Assembly: GCA_036172665.1 (NCBI GenBank)
Contig: CM069873.1
Span: 38,120,001-38,184,000, forward strand
Origin: Prosopocoilus inquinatus
Lineage: Eukaryota > Arthropoda > Insecta > Coleoptera > Lucanidae
Length of the DNA: 64,000 bases
Direction of reading: 5' to 3'
How positions within the stretch are numbered: position 1 is the stretch's first letter; each line of letters starts with the position of its first letter. The notes beneath the pieces are model-generated. The model ran no database searches and was not told the DNA's origin. It was given only the letters and a program-made list of their open reading frames with translations. The position numbers and the translations under genes were made by a program. Shown piece by piece: positions 13,279 to 24,990 of this stretch.

Positions 13279-13326
13279 CTGACGAAGCTATAAATCTATA
13301 GCGAAACGTTGAGTGTGTTTCCCGTC
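13279..13326 (+). ncRNA. Hammerhead-ribozyme-like core (Penelope-type remnant?)
   Basis: CTGACGA (13279-13285) fits the hammerhead CUGANGA box. It is followed by a perfect 6-bp stem (GCTATA 13287-13292 with TATAGC 13297-13302, loop AATC) and then GAAA (13303-13306). CG 13307-13308 can pair with CG 13323-13324 as a short stem III, leaving UC (13325-13326) at the expected cleavage position. Hammerheads of this style are known in Penelope-like retroelements. The flanks do not form a convincing stem I, so this copy may be inactive or the match partly chance. Confidence 0.45.
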
Positions 13327-13330
13327 ATTT

Positions 13331-14340
13331 TTCTGTCCGGTTTGAGATTAAAAAAATTTTGTACTTGTAATTGATTTTGTTACAAGCATCTTTATCATAC
13401 CGGACTCAGTTTATTAGTACTAAAATTTGCAATTTTCAATAATGACAAAAATATCCAAAACAAGGTTACTAGTTCATTCATTGACCACTCACTATAATTC
13501 TAAAAAGAAAACCCTATCATATAAGATGATTGGTCACAATCGTCAAAATAATAATTCATTTTTATGTGAGCAAGAAAATATTTTTAAATAATTACACAAC
13601 TCAATAATTTTCAATAGCGAGTGATTCAACGTACGGTACTGTTCAATTTAGGAAAGAAAACATGTACGTTATATTGCACTACATTAATATTATTAATTTC
13701 GTATTTGAATTTGATTTAATGATGCATTTTCCGAAACATAAAATTTCGCTAGTGGTGGTAAAAACGAACGCAACTACGACGATTTCCGTACATGACGTGC
13801 ATGTATTCTTTCCTGAATTGCACTACTGTATTGACAAGTATACCCCTTTCCCCGCACCCAGAAATATTAAACTTTTCATAATAGTTACATCGTAAAGCTC
13901 AAATAGTATTTTAATATGGACAAAAATGTACCTACTTATTTTCAAATCAATATTGAACGATACACTAGTTAAAATAATAATCATAAATCAATTAGAAAAA
14001 AGATCATCACTCACTATTTTGAGAGATAATTTAGAAATTTGTTAATTTAGTTTTATAGATCATTTGGGTTATTTGAGGAATAAAATAGCTTGTTCAGATA
14101 AATTAATGCACATTTAACTTTTATTAATATTATTTATAATATAACAATTGGTTTCGAAGGTGAAAGGAGTTATGATAAAATAAGTTAATTGGTTCCCAAT
14201 AGAAATGTTATAAACAATAGATTTTTACGATGCGACATCACTCGTAAGTTAATTAGTTTTTAAAGACGCCCAAAACTGCAGCAATGGTACGTATTATTGT
14301 TTATAAATTATCAATCGTAGTTATAACCATAAATTATGTT
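13331..14340. other. AT-rich stretch, no gene seen
   Basis: A 77-codon open frame at 13662-13895 has no recognisable domain and a composition expected by chance. A 7-bp inverted repeat GTCCGGT/ACCGGAC lies just after the hammerhead-like core (about 13335 and 13400) and may belong to the same element. Confidence 0.55.
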
Positions 14341-14343
14341 GTA

Positions 14344-14521
14344 TATACAGAATGTATCATAAGTGAATTACACACCGAATCTATAACTGTTCAATTGGAT
14401 AAGTTGACATGTAGGAGTATTTTATTTCTATTATAATTATTATGTTTGATATGCATTTGCACAGAAACAATTGCAACTTAAAAGTTTAGTTTTCTGAAAA
14501 AATTATGAAACATCCTGTATA
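14344..14521. mobile_element. Short MITE, mariner-style ends
   Basis: The left end TATACAGAATGTATCATAA is mirrored at the right end (complement TATACAGGATGTTTCATAA), giving a 178-bp element with imperfect inverted ends. TATACAGG-type ends are common among Tc1/mariner-related elements. No coding content. Confidence 0.6.
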
Positions 14522-14799
14522 CTTTAACATTTTTACGTATTTAAGTGCATTATATTCTATTTCTAAGGGTCGTTACTTCAGTCAAGGATTAATTTTAAAC
14601 CATCCTGAATCTTATAAAATGATAATATTTTAACAAAATTCTATATCTTCCGTTCTTACCTCTTCGAGTGACAGTTACTCCTTTAAAATTTTTAAATGAA
14701 ATGAGGAGTCACTTGATACTTCATTTAAATGACCTTTCAATTCTCTTTTCAGTAGCATGAGAATTATTTTGTGATACCTATTTTTTGAATAAAGTAATA

Positions 14800-16110
14800 C
14801 ATATGAACTATGTGAAAGAGGATAGCTGCTTGCTTGTTGTCAGTATTTCTTGAATTAACATTTAATAACATTAGAAGAGTAGAGTATATTGGCATGTGAA
14901 AGATGATAGCTGCTGCGTTGCTTGTTGTCTGTATTTCTTGAATTAATATTTAGTGTCATTAATATAGCCGGTGATTTCATAGTACCAGATGTGTAACCTG
15001 GGTAAAAGCTATGAGTGATGTCATAGTGTTAGATGAAGCTAATATAAGTTGCCTTAACGAAAGCGACAGATGAAAAATCGAGTGCTTGGGTAAAAGCAAT
15101 CAATGACCGCCGAAATCATTGATGATGAAATGATCATTTCAAGATCATCTCAAGGTCACCTGAAGGTTGTTCCAAGGTCACATTAAGGTCACATTATTGG
15201 TCAAGGTCGGAGCATTATTATTAGCATTAATTTATCTGGTGATGTCATAGTGCCAGATGAGTATTCAAGGTCATATCAAGGTCTCTTCAAGGTCATTTCA
15301 GGGTCACCTCGAGGTTATTTCAAGGTCACCTCAAGATCACATTAAGGTCAGCGCAAGATCATTTCAAGCCGACTTTGATCTTGAATTTTATTGGTCAATG
15401 TCAGAGCATTATTATTAACATTAATTTATCTGGTGATGTCAGAGTGCCAGATGAATACACAAGGTCATGTCAAGGTCTCTTCAAAGTCATTTCAAGGTCA
15501 CCTCGAGGTTATTTCAAGGTCACCTCAGGTCACCTCAAGGTCACAATAAGGTTAACGCAAGATCATTTCAAGCCGACTTTGATCTTGAATTTTATTGGTT
15601 AAGGTCTGAGCATTATTATTAGCACTAATTTATCTGGTGATGTCATAGTGCTAGATGAGCAGTCAAGGTCATTCCAAGGTCACCTCGAGGTTATTTCAAG
15701 GTCACATGAAGGTCACCGCAAGATTATTTTAAGCCGACCTTGATCTTGAATTTTATCGGTAAAAGTCGGAGAATGCATTTAGTAGCATTCATTTATCTAG
15801 TCATGTCATAGAGCCAGATAAGTAATCTGAGTAAAAGCTATGAATAAAGTCTTAGTGCCAGATAAAGCTAATATGAGTTCCTGATGAAACGTCAGATAAA
15901 AAAATGAATAACCTGGGTAATAGCTATGAAATGCCACCGAGAGAAAAGTAATGTAGAGTATTTGCATGGGAAAGAGGAGTGAGAGAGTGTGTTGCTTGCT
16001 GCCTGTGTTTCTTGAATTAACATTTAATAGAGATTAGAATACAATAGTGTAGAATATGTTTACATGTTAAAGATGCTCGCTGGGCTGAATATTTGCTATA
16101 TAAGGTTTTA
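14800..16110. repeat. Complex repeat field with TCAAGGTCA arrays (array 2)
   Basis: About 75-bp near-duplicates lie at 14810-14960 and again near 15960-16090 (core TGCTTGTTGTC...TTCTTGAATTAA). Between them, units starting near 15195, 15387 and 15590 (spacing 192 and about 204 bp, then a shorter fourth) each contain ATTTATCTGGTGATGTCA followed by runs of TCAAGGTCA-type motifs in the forward orientation. A phrase shared with the hairpin loop at 28928-29017 (GAATTTTATTGGTCAAGGTC) links this field to the hairpin modules. Confidence 0.85.
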
Positions 16111-16790
16111 AATAATTTACTCATTTAATAAGTCTCAAAACTTAATAAGGTACAGAAAAGGTAGTTCTATATAAGTAATTCAATATGTTTTATATTAATT
16201 AAAGTTAAAACATTTCAAATTTTTCCCAAAAATAGTACGGAGGAGCCTTTACATAGCTTTCGAAGCTCTGTTTTACAGCGCAACGGAGCAATTTGACCTC
16301 AGTAATTTCAAGATCAAATCAAGATAGAAATAAGTTCTCCGCAGGATCAAATCTCTGTCAGCTCAATATTGTTTAGAAGTTACTAACATTTCTCTGAAGG
16401 TCACCGCAGTAATATCAAAATCACTCAAGATGGTTTCAGAATTTTGTTGAAATCATTTCAAGAATGGGCCCCTTGTTTAACATATACGCTCTCTAAAGAA
16501 AGCTTAAAGAGGGTGGTGAAATAAAATGTCTAAATTATTTGCTTTTTTAATGGTAAGTCTGCTTAAATGAAGTATTAAAATCTAATAAATTCCCAAATTG
16601 CATTTGCTTGTTATTCGTTCAAAATTGTTAATTTTCTGTAAATATTGTTCAAATTAATTAAGGCGTGGTATTATGAATGTAAGATAAATTTTCTGTATCA
16701 TTTTCTATCATGTAATTAATATTCTTTCATGATTATCTCAATTTAGTATCAAGGTCGATTATGCTTAGTTAGAATAAAACGTCTCTATAA
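16111..16790. other. AT-rich stretch, no gene seen
   Basis: Scattered single TCAAGATCA-like motifs continue to about 16470; beyond that nothing is recognised. Confidence 0.6.
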
Positions 16791-16791
16791 T

Positions 16792-17034
16792 TTGCTTTTA
16801 ATTTGGATTAACTTTAAGCTTTGGTTTCCTATAGAAACAATTATTTTAATTGTAGACAAGGGAACACGTAAGTTTACACAGGTTGTTCCATTAAAAACTA
16901 GTTGTGTAATTGAACAGTTCTTGGATAAAACTCAGTCTTTGCCAATGGTCATTCAATATTTAAAATTAGTAAATTTTTTGAAAATACAGACGTTTATAAA
17001 TACTTCTTCCAAATTTCAGCATGTTACCTTTTAA
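16792..17034 (+). pseudogene. Possible Gypsy-type integrase fragment
   Basis: The open frame includes LIVDKGTRKFTQVVPLKTS, which resembles the first catalytic Asp region of Ty3/Gypsy integrases (hD-x-F-T-K-F-x-x-x-x-P-L-K). The normal Asp context is altered and the second Asp and Glu motifs are not found downstream. It begins without a credible ATG. It is read as a short, old integrase relic; chance similarity is possible. Confidence 0.4.
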
Positions 17035-17630
17035 AATAACCGTTATAGTATGTAATACGTAATAGTTTGAATTTAGATCGCGTCTCGAATAGAAAACGAA
17101 ATAAGTCGAAAAATACGGAAAATAAGTCATTGGTTGTTTTCTTTTTTACCAACTTTTTTTGGTAAAGTATTTTTTAAATACCATTTTTTGACCCAAATCG
17201 TTACTAACTAGTTGCTATCTTATAATAAAATTAAAAAAAACCAACACAAATAACCGACTAATAGGAGAGCCACTGTCTTTTACAACTTCGCATTTATCGT
17301 CTACCACAATAAACGCCAAATCTATAGTCTATCATAATTTTATTATGAAATAAATGCTTAGACTAACGTATTAGACATTTTTGTCAAAGTTTAATTTTTT
17401 TGAAACTAAGAAAAACTAGAAACGGTCGTTTTAATTTATAACAATTTTTGAATGAAAACTTTTTTTATTTTTAGGTTTAACAAAGCTAAACAATTACGAT
17501 AATAAATCAAGTGTTTAGAATTTTAAGTGGGCTGTATAATAAATATGATGGATTCAGAAAAAGATGTCTAATTTGTTACAATAACTGATTTTATAATACA
17601 CTTATTTTTTAGCCCAAAAATTAATGTGAA
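17035..17630. other. AT-rich stretch, no gene seen
   Basis: Nothing recognisable beyond A/T-rich sequence. Confidence 0.6.
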
Positions 17631-17635
17631 ATATA

Positions 17636-18084
17636 CAGTGTGCTCATGGATAGGTGAAACAAGAGGAAAAGCTTTTTTTATAGCTGAGATCTCAGAAAAT
17701 TTTATTCTTTATAATAATTTTGACATGTTTGTAATTTCCATTTCATGCTTAACTTATTCTCATTTTATATTATCAGTAATAAAAATAAGTTAACGCTTCC
17801 TCAAAACGTGTACCTAGCTCAGTGTTATGGTGTGGGGGATCTTTCCTTGCGATATGCTGAAAAGATTCGAAAGTTTAACCTGAAGTAGAAATTTTCAAAG
17901 TTCAAAAATGTGTAAATGTGTGAATGTAAGCGTTAAATGACTACATGTAGGAAAAGCAAGACGAGAATTAAGATTTTCAAATACAATTCAATTATAAATT
18001 ATTATAAAGAATAATTTTTTTTGAGAAATCAGAAATAAAGTTTTTCCTCTTGCATCACCTATCCATGCCTGTTACATACAGTGG
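17636..18084. mobile_element. Tc1/mariner-like MITE with long inverted ends
   Basis: About 100 bp at each end are inverted copies (shared core GGATAGGTGA..CAAGAGGAAAA, then TTATTCTTTATAATAAT). The element begins CAGTG at 17636 and ends CACTG-complement-like at 18084, flanked by TA on both sides (17634-17635 and 18085-18086), which is the Tc1/mariner target. No transposase frame is present, so it is non-autonomous. Confidence 0.75.
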
Positions 18085-18419
18085 TATGAATTTGATTTAA
18101 AGATTCTAACATGGTTTCACGTTGAAAAGCTTCAATAAACATAACATTAAAGTACACTTTTTAATAGTAGCTTCTTGTGTGAATATTTTAGAAGGAAAAA
18201 GACATATTTTTGAAATAACACGTCCTAAAGACCCATTCGTCCTAAATAGCCGTTCACCGATTTGAATGTTAACAAATTTATAAACATTTTTCAGGGTGTA
18301 TGGAAGTAATTTATCTTAACTTGAGAGGAAGACTTGTTTCATCAGTGACCGGCATTAAGTATTAAGTCACCGTATTTAATCTTGGCGCTTGAAATTTTCC
18401 ATTTCTTTCCATTCTGAAG

Positions 18420-19210
18420 TTGAGATATGTAATCCCTCTGCCAGCTCTTCCAGAACTCTAATAGAGTTGTAGTTGATCTACCCGAAAATAAATGCGATGG
18501 GGTGAATGCTTCTGTTTTCGATAGATCACAGGATACAAAAAAAAGGGTCGAGAATTTAGGATCGCTTCAAACTGTGTATGTATTATTTGAAATAGCGGAT
18601 CAGAGTTCATTGATAGGAGAAAGTTTTCTAGCTCGGTAAGTTCCGAATTTTCATCAATGAAATTCGTCACGTTATTGGAAAATACTATTTCTAGATAAAC
18701 AGCCTTTGTTGCAAAATCTGCAAAGACTTACTTATGGTATAACATTTACTAGTTTTCAGGTACGACCCTTTTTATTGGAACCTATAAGGATCCAGCATAA
18801 TCTACTCCCGTGATAAAAAATGGGTGTTAGGGCGTGATTCAAGAAGATGGAAGAGAGACGATGAAGTTATTAATTAATTTTGGTTTAGAACGAAAACATT
18901 TTATGCATTTATGATAGATTTCTTTGGCTAAATTTTTCTCCAAAATGGACCAATATTTTCCTCCACTGAACAAGAGCAGTAGTTGAGGACTAGCGTGCAT
19001 TAAAGTTATATATCCGTATTGAAATATTAATTTAGTATGAATATGTTGTGATATGAGATGATTATTGGACACTTTTTTGAATAAGCGAATAGTATATTCT
19101 GTAGCAAGGTTAGAATGAAAATTCGATAACAGTGGAAGATTCCGAACGCGAGCACAGCGAGTAGATCGAATTTTCATTCTAAACTGAATAACAGACTGTG
19201 TTTTCTCCAC
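18420..19210 (-). pseudogene. BEL/Pao integrase remnant
   Basis: Two open pieces on the minus strand read like BEL/Pao integrase. The first (18839-19210) contains YWSILEKNLAKEIYHKCIKC, matching the zinc-binding Y-W-I...C-x-x-C region, followed by a basic stretch and LP. The second (18458-18670) contains FEAILNSRPFF, matching the I-E-A-I-L-N-S-R-P signature at the end of the catalytic core. The catalytic Asp segments between them are lost. Together with the reverse transcriptase relic at 20700-21060 on the same strand this gives the RT-then-IN order of a BEL/Pao pol. Confidence 0.65.
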
Positions 19211-19848
19211 GACCAGAAAGTTTGACTCAGAACAAGTTAAATCTGAACAAAACTAGTTATTTATTGAAAGAATTATATTAAATATTTACAATAATTTAAC
19301 TCAAAACAACTAGGACCAGGACTAGGTTATAGAATGAAAATACAAGCAAAATACATAAGACGGGAGCGTTTTAGAATAAATATTCTATCTCAAAAGTTAG
19401 AATTTTTACATTCCATTAAAAACGATTTTGGAATTATGACATTCACTAACGGTCGTGGAGAAATTAAAATTATTAACTTTCCTACAACTCTAAGGATCCC
19501 TCAAGGTCAAGAAATGGGATTGAGGTTTAAGATTTTACACCAATTGGCTAATTTATTTTAATTTTACGGATAATATCAAAAAATGATTTATTTTCAGACA
19601 AATGAATAAATATTTTAAGTGCATTATTTGACTCGCTTGCTTTTCTGCAAGCCTGTAAAATTTTACTGGTCTTTTATACAAGCCCGTAAAATTTTACAGG
19701 TCTGTTCCAATAATTTGCCATTTACTTGGTTAACATAAACAACAAAATTGACCCGTAAACTGTCATTTACTAAGAAGGTAGAAATAAAATACTGTATGTG
19801 GTCAAGAGCAGCTGATGCATACGAATTTGGGTGGGTAATCGATGTGCG
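19211..19848. other. Interior of the decayed BEL/Pao element, no intact gene
   Basis: A 75-codon plus-strand frame at 19334-19561 has no recognisable domain. The stretch lies between the integrase and reverse transcriptase relics and probably includes decayed element sequence and later insertions. Confidence 0.45.
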
Positions 19849-20031
19849 CTATACCACGAGTTTCTTTTTATTTTTAAAAATAGCAACTGTGTATACTTTT
19901 ATAAATATGTCAATGCATTGTTTTAATGCAATCTGTAGACATTAACTGCACGTACGCAATGCGTTAACATTTTCTTTATTAGAAAAGTTTACACAGTTGC
20001 TATGTATACAAATGAAAACTCATGGTATATT
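19849..20031. mobile_element. Small MITE with about 50-bp inverted ends
   Basis: TATACCACGAGTTTC... at about 19850-19903 is mirrored at 19983-20031 (ACAGTTGCTATGTATACA...CATGGTATA). The element is about 183 bp, has no coding capacity, and sits inside the BEL/Pao relic, so it inserted later. Confidence 0.6.
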
Positions 20032-20699
20032 GTTTGTTCTCTGTTCATGTATTACACAAAGCTAGCACTCAGCGAGCATTGTTACTGCCCGTGTCCACTG
20101 CCTGTAGGTTTGCGAACTCTTGTATTTGATTAACACGATTGGATTAATTCAAATAGTTTAACTTGTTTAAAATAATGGAGAATATTTCCATAGAAAGAAA
20201 TACTGCAAGAAATAATATTAAACCTGGCGGTAGTATGTTTAAGTTTTGAAACCTATCTTCTAGATTTTATAGTACCTACATTTGCGTCTCTCATAACTTC
20301 ATACATACATGCAGTTGTGTTCCATTACTAACATTTTTTCACATTTACAAACGTGTTCACTTTTTTACAGTTATACTGTACAAATAGGCTAGCAGAATTT
20401 TAACAATTTTCATCAATCTTCTCCATGTTCCCACTCTGTTGATTGAGGGAGCAAAAGAAACTCAAGCTTAATTCTTCGTCGTTTATCCCATCTGTCTCAA
20501 GTATATGAATGTACAAGGAAGCAGTGGTGTTACTCGAGGATACTTGACGAACACAGCCCAGATGTTTTGAGTTGTGATACCATGGATTTTGCTATTAGCA
20601 ATGAAATTTAGATGTCTCCTAATAAATCTATGCTACGAACGTAGAAACAGGCATTCATTGAAGAATCTGAGAAACTGCATAATTGAAGTTTGATATAAT

Positions 20700-21060
20700 T
20701 ACTTCAGAAGACACGGTATTTCAGTTTGTCAGATAAAAGGGGCCAATAAACTCCAAGAGTTCTGGTACTTTTATGATCTGGAAAATACACATGGTTAAAA
20801 GAATGGTCTGGAATTAGACCCTTTAGTACCTTAGGTTTGTCAGAAGACTATTTCCGCAGATTAAAACAAACCGATTGTAGAAGTGAGGATACAAGCATAG
20901 TATCTTTTATCCACTTTCTCAATGGAGTCGCCTCCAGAAAGGAAATCATCAACACAAAAGTCATTAGCTTGACTAACGTCTGGAAAGACGTGCTTACGAA
21001 AACAAAGAAAGATGGAAATGAGATCATTTTCAATGTCAGATCCCACGATCTGGGGAATAA
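20700..21060 (-). pseudogene. BEL/Pao reverse transcriptase remnant
   Basis: On the minus strand the phrase NDFCVDDFLSGGDSIEKV matches the BEL/Pao catalytic box (Y/F-V-D-D-x-L-x-G-x-D-S) that carries two of the metal-binding Asp residues. Further along the same strand, in another frame, RTLGVYWPLLSDKL resembles the T-L-G-h-x-W segment that follows in this family. Frameshifts and stops separate the pieces. Orientation and order fit the integrase relic at 18420-19210, so one old BEL/Pao element spans roughly 18.4-21.1 kb. Confidence 0.65.
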
Positions 21061-21199
21061 GAAATGTTTAAAGATTCAGTTAATTTGTACTTGGACATGT
21101 ACCCTTGTACTTATGCATAAAATCAAGATGCATCGATCGCAATTTTGGATATGCGTTAAGTTTTATTTTCAGAGAATAGAATCGTTTAAGACATAACTT

Positions 21200-22050
21200 T
21201 TTGGACTCACCTAGAACCAGAGTTGTTAGAGACGTTTTATCTAAGAGTATAATACGAGGGATAACACTGTATAATAAACTGACGTATAAAATACTGTATT
21301 GTACTCAAATATTTTACGTTTTTCAATAACAGTTTAAATACTTATTGTTGATTATTTTTCATGAAGTTTTTGTAACTGGACAGTTTATTTATTTTTTTTA
21401 ACTGGAAAAACTAAACAGTTTTATTATATTAATAAGTTCAAAACAATATAAATGTATAATATTTTATTAATGTACTGTGTAAAAGTGTATTAATTAGGAA
21501 ATACTGTATCCGCACTAGAAGCTAAAAAAAAAACTATATTAACGCATTTTAGGTAAAAAAAGAGAGCTGCATAATTTTAAAGTTTACTGCTTTATACCGT
21601 ATTATGTAGTATATTACTGCAGTCTATCAGTAGGTATGTAACGCATAAAAACTAAGAATTTCGTTTTACATGTCCCTACCCTACCAAAAAAAGCATACGA
21701 AAAATCAGTTCTGTACGAGTACGAGTAGTTGTTTCTACAAAGTACGGTGGGACTTTTGAGCTATGAAACGGTTCTTCGATGTCCCAAAATCTTACACGCA
21801 GTTTTGTATGTATGACAGAGAACCGAATATAATCCAGCCCAGCACAAGATATTGTAATCTGGGAAGATTAGGAACCAATAGAATATTTCTGTGACAGAAC
21901 AGCATACAGCAATTTCGTCAACTACTAGCATGGGCAATTTCTAATGTGTTAAAAAGTAAAGATCTGTTAATTTAATTCTTGAAAGGAGATTGAAATTTAT
22001 AATATCTAGGTAAGTACTAGGAATCCTGCATAAAACTAAATATGATAAAG
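21200..22050. other. AT-rich stretch, no gene seen
   Basis: Nothing recognisable. Confidence 0.6.
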
Positions 22051-22052
22051 AA

Positions 22053-22219
22053 TATTAGGTATGTTCTTTTCGACAGAATTTCAAGTTCTGAACCGTTCGA
22101 ATCCATAATGAGCAAGCGCAATGCACGAATTTAGATAAAATTTTCATCACTGCACACGAATTAGACGGTTTAGAATTTCAAATTCTGTTAAAAGAAACAG
22201 GCCTAATTACATACCTAAT
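22053..22219. mobile_element. Short MITE (167 bp)
   Basis: ATTAGGTATGTTCTTTTCGA at the left end is mirrored by a right end whose complement starts ATTAGGTATGTAATTAGGCC, and both continue into an AGAATTTCAA/TTGAAATTCT match. A 'GTTCGAATCC' word inside resembles a tRNA B box, but no A box or acceptor stem accompanies it. Confidence 0.6.
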
Positions 22220-22317
22220 ACCCTAATACAGTAAAATCCTAAGATAGTAAAATTTAAGTTATGTAGAATCCAGTAAAACCCATCATTAATGTATCAATTA
22301 CCTAAAGCAGTCGCTAG

Positions 22318-22900
22318 TTATATACTGTTTCCCGAACGTAATAGATAAATTCTATAAAATGGTTAAGAAAAGGTTTCATAAAAATACTCAGGTTGATTTT
22401 TATTTTAAATCTACATTTTAAGAGCCAGCAAATCCAACTTTGAACTTAATGAAAATGAAACATTTTCAAAATCGGTTAATAAAGATATTCGGAAAAATGT
22501 ATTGAAATTAAAGAGCGTATTTTCGAGCAGGCATTGTTACGGTTCTAGTAATAAGCGATAAAAACAATTGCAAGTTGTTAAATATCAAATGGAATTTATT
22601 GACATTACATAGTAAAATGATTGTTACTTATTTTAACGATTAGATAGCAAAAATGAGACATACTAAAGCCTTTAATTATTTATTTTTATTTATCAACTGA
22701 TTTTAATAAAGTTTTATTTATTATAGTATTCAGCATAAAAAGTGCTGTTAAATGAGGGGGGGGGGGTACTTTGCTTTTTTAATTTCTAAAGTTGGGGTTG
22801 TTGTCGCTTATGGGATGAGATGTGGGGGGGGGGGGGGGGGGTTGAAAGTTACATCTTCAAACGGTTATTTAAAGATAAAAATCATTTTTTGCAAAACGAT
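22318..22900. mobile_element. Terminal-inverted-repeat element, copy 2 (inverted relative to copy 1)
   Basis: This stretch is the reverse complement, with many substitutions, of 10111-10710. Matching landmarks are GATAAATTCTATAAAATGGTTAAG (split as GATAAATTCTATAAAA and TGGTTAAG), GTTACGG..CTAG.AATAAG, ATAAAAACAATTGCA and CTAAAGTTGGGGTTGTTGTCGC. Two long G runs (22758-22768 and 22824-22841) replace the GGGG words of copy 1, so slippage has occurred. The pair flanks about 12 kb in inverted orientation. Confidence 0.75.
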
Positions 22901-23507
22901 TGATATGCAAATACATGTTTCATGATTATTTCTTAAGCAATTTATATATAATTTAAAAGCCTTTTGTCTTTTCAAATCTAGTGTTTGGAGTTAATTTTAG
23001 GAGATCACCGCAATTAGTTATCCAGTGTTCAACTTTTAATAGATTACAAATGATTCGGTAAGTACAAACAAATGGGTAAGTACAAACAAATAATCTACCA
23101 TTAGTATTTGATTTAGAAGAAACAGATAAAGACTTATGTTGAATGCAAATTTGTTTAAAACCACTGATACGATACTGCTCCCTTGCTTCTAAAGCATCAA
23201 CTCTAAATTTTCTAAAGTCGACGTATTGGTACCTCTTCCTCAATTTTGTATGATTCCCATTCATCTTCGATTTTTTATGTAATTTTAAATTTAATTAAAA
23301 ATTAAAAAGGATCTCAGATCGTCAAAAACGTCATCTGATCATTGTTTTAGTGATGTTGAGGACTCATATTTATCACTGACTTGTTATTAATCAACTTACA
23401 TAGAACATCCCATACCACCCTATAATTTTGATCAGTCATATCAATGTTTATAATAAGTCCATATTTACCTATAAAAATAATGACATCAGGAAGTTTAATA
23501 TTTGTAC
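22901..23507. other. AT-rich stretch, no gene seen
   Basis: A 103-codon minus-strand frame (22953-23264) shows no recognisable domain and includes a short direct duplication (GGTAAGTACAAACAAAT). It is not called as a gene. Confidence 0.5.
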
Positions 23508-23515
23508 TAATTTAC

Positions 23516-24430
23516 CAGCGTTGTTAAGTATCTAGATGCAAGTATCTAGATACAGTATCTAAATACTTTTTGAGTATCTAGATACATATCTCAGATACTA
23601 CTGAAAAAATGTAACTGTATCTGCATCTAGATATATTTACAGTGTATCTATTCATTTGAGAGACTAAGATACATTTTGAACTTCCATTAAAACAGCAGAT
23701 CTTGGCGGAAATGCAACCTCTGATTCTACAGTCTCTTTCTTTTGATTTTCCCCTCTTGTCAATTATGTTTTCCAGTTTGTCAAATGACTGTTCTATTTAA
23801 AGTGCGATTTGATAGTTCAGAAACTTGAAAATTATTATAAAAATTGGGAAAGATAATTGACAAAAGGAGAAAATCAAAAGGAAAAGACTGTTTGTTGATT
23901 TTATCAACTTTTCTTGATTATGGGAACACTCTCTTAGCTATAACAAGGTTGCAACTAAGGATCCTAGATTCATTTGACATTTAACTTGTCTGATACGGAA
24001 GTAGAGTCATTTCTGTTGATAACTATATATTTTACGTTGACTTGACTTGGTAACCAGGTAATTACTTATCAGCTTATTGATCAACTTAATTACAAAAATA
24101 AATTGTCTATTTAAAAAAACATACTGCTGAAAAAAATTGTTTAAATTATCACAGATTTTAGTGTGTACATTATTCACCTATTAATACGAAAACTTCGTCA
24201 ATTTTCACAAAAAAGTCGATTTGGATCGCAAATAATACCGTACCTCCACTACTGCATAGGTTACTGAATTTTACGCTTGCAAGTATCTTGATAAACTGCA
24301 GATACTTTTTTTGTATCTGTATCTAGATATTTTCCGGAAAAAGTATCTGTATCTGCACCTAGATACATATTTGTGAAAGTATCTGCATCTGTATCTAGAT
24401 ACTATTAGAAATGTATCTTTAACAACACTG
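23516..24430. mobile_element. hAT-type non-autonomous element with 8-bp target duplication
   Basis: The ends CAGCGTTGTTAAG and, inverted, CAGTGTTGTTAAAG are flanked by a perfect 8-bp duplication TAATTTAC (23508-23515 and 24431-24438). C-A-G ends and 8-bp duplications define hAT elements. Near each end are clusters of the palindrome GTATCTAGATAC and its variants (23528-23650 and 24275-24418), the kind of subterminal repeat that hAT transposases bind. In the middle, 23730-23772 and 23845-23890 are inverted copies (CTTTTGATTTTCCCC...), so a smaller foldback element may be nested inside. No transposase is encoded. Confidence 0.9.
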
Positions 24431-24683
24431 TAATTTACCTTACCGAACCTACCGAGCAATTTTGAGTCTCATTCAGGGACCTTACAGACTGAGAGATAGT
24501 GGACTTTTTAACAAAGTATTTTATACCGGCTGATATTTTTTATGAACAACTAACATATGATTCATAGCTATAAATGAAATCCATGATCTGGCGGAGAAAC
24601 TCCGGTCGTTAAGTATATTTCTTTTCTAAAATTTGAAAAAATGTATAGCCTGGTTAAAGTGAAGTATACCTTTTGAAATTTTA

Positions 24684-24990
24684 ACATATTTCAATTAGAT
24701 TTTCTGAGTGATCAAAAACTAACAGACCTCTTGGTTGGGTTAAACTTGCTGTCAGATGACTGCAAAGTTGAACTTTTTCGATTAAATTCAAGATGTTTTA
24801 TGCCGCCTATCATTTACACAGGATATTCATGATGCCATAAAAGTGAAGTATTCGAGAAGATTTCTCGTAAGTGTGACGGAGAGGAGATTATGCAGACAAG
24901 CTTATGCAAGACAGAGAGATTTTAAAATAATTTTCAGAACACATGCCCGGAATTGCACCGCCAAAACATCTATTTTCTCTTTAGACATGA
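24684..24990 (+). pseudogene. Possible coding relic, unrecognised
   Basis: Two overlapping open pieces in different frames have coding-like content: one with LTDLLVGLNLLSDDCKVELF, ending at a stop near 24830, and a basic one following with SRRFLVSVTERRLCRQAY. No family is recognised. It may be transposon-derived; chance is quite possible. Confidence 0.25.

Noticed and set aside
13662..13895. 77-codon ATG frame
   Set aside because: No recognisable motif, no promoter or neighbours to support it.
22053..22219. tRNA gene or SINE suggested by GTTCGAATCC
   Set aside because: No A box, acceptor stem or CCA-type end; the word lies inside a MITE arm.
24271..24459. 62-codon minus frame rich in Arg/Tyr
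   Set aside because: Produced by the GTATCT repeats at the end of the hAT element.
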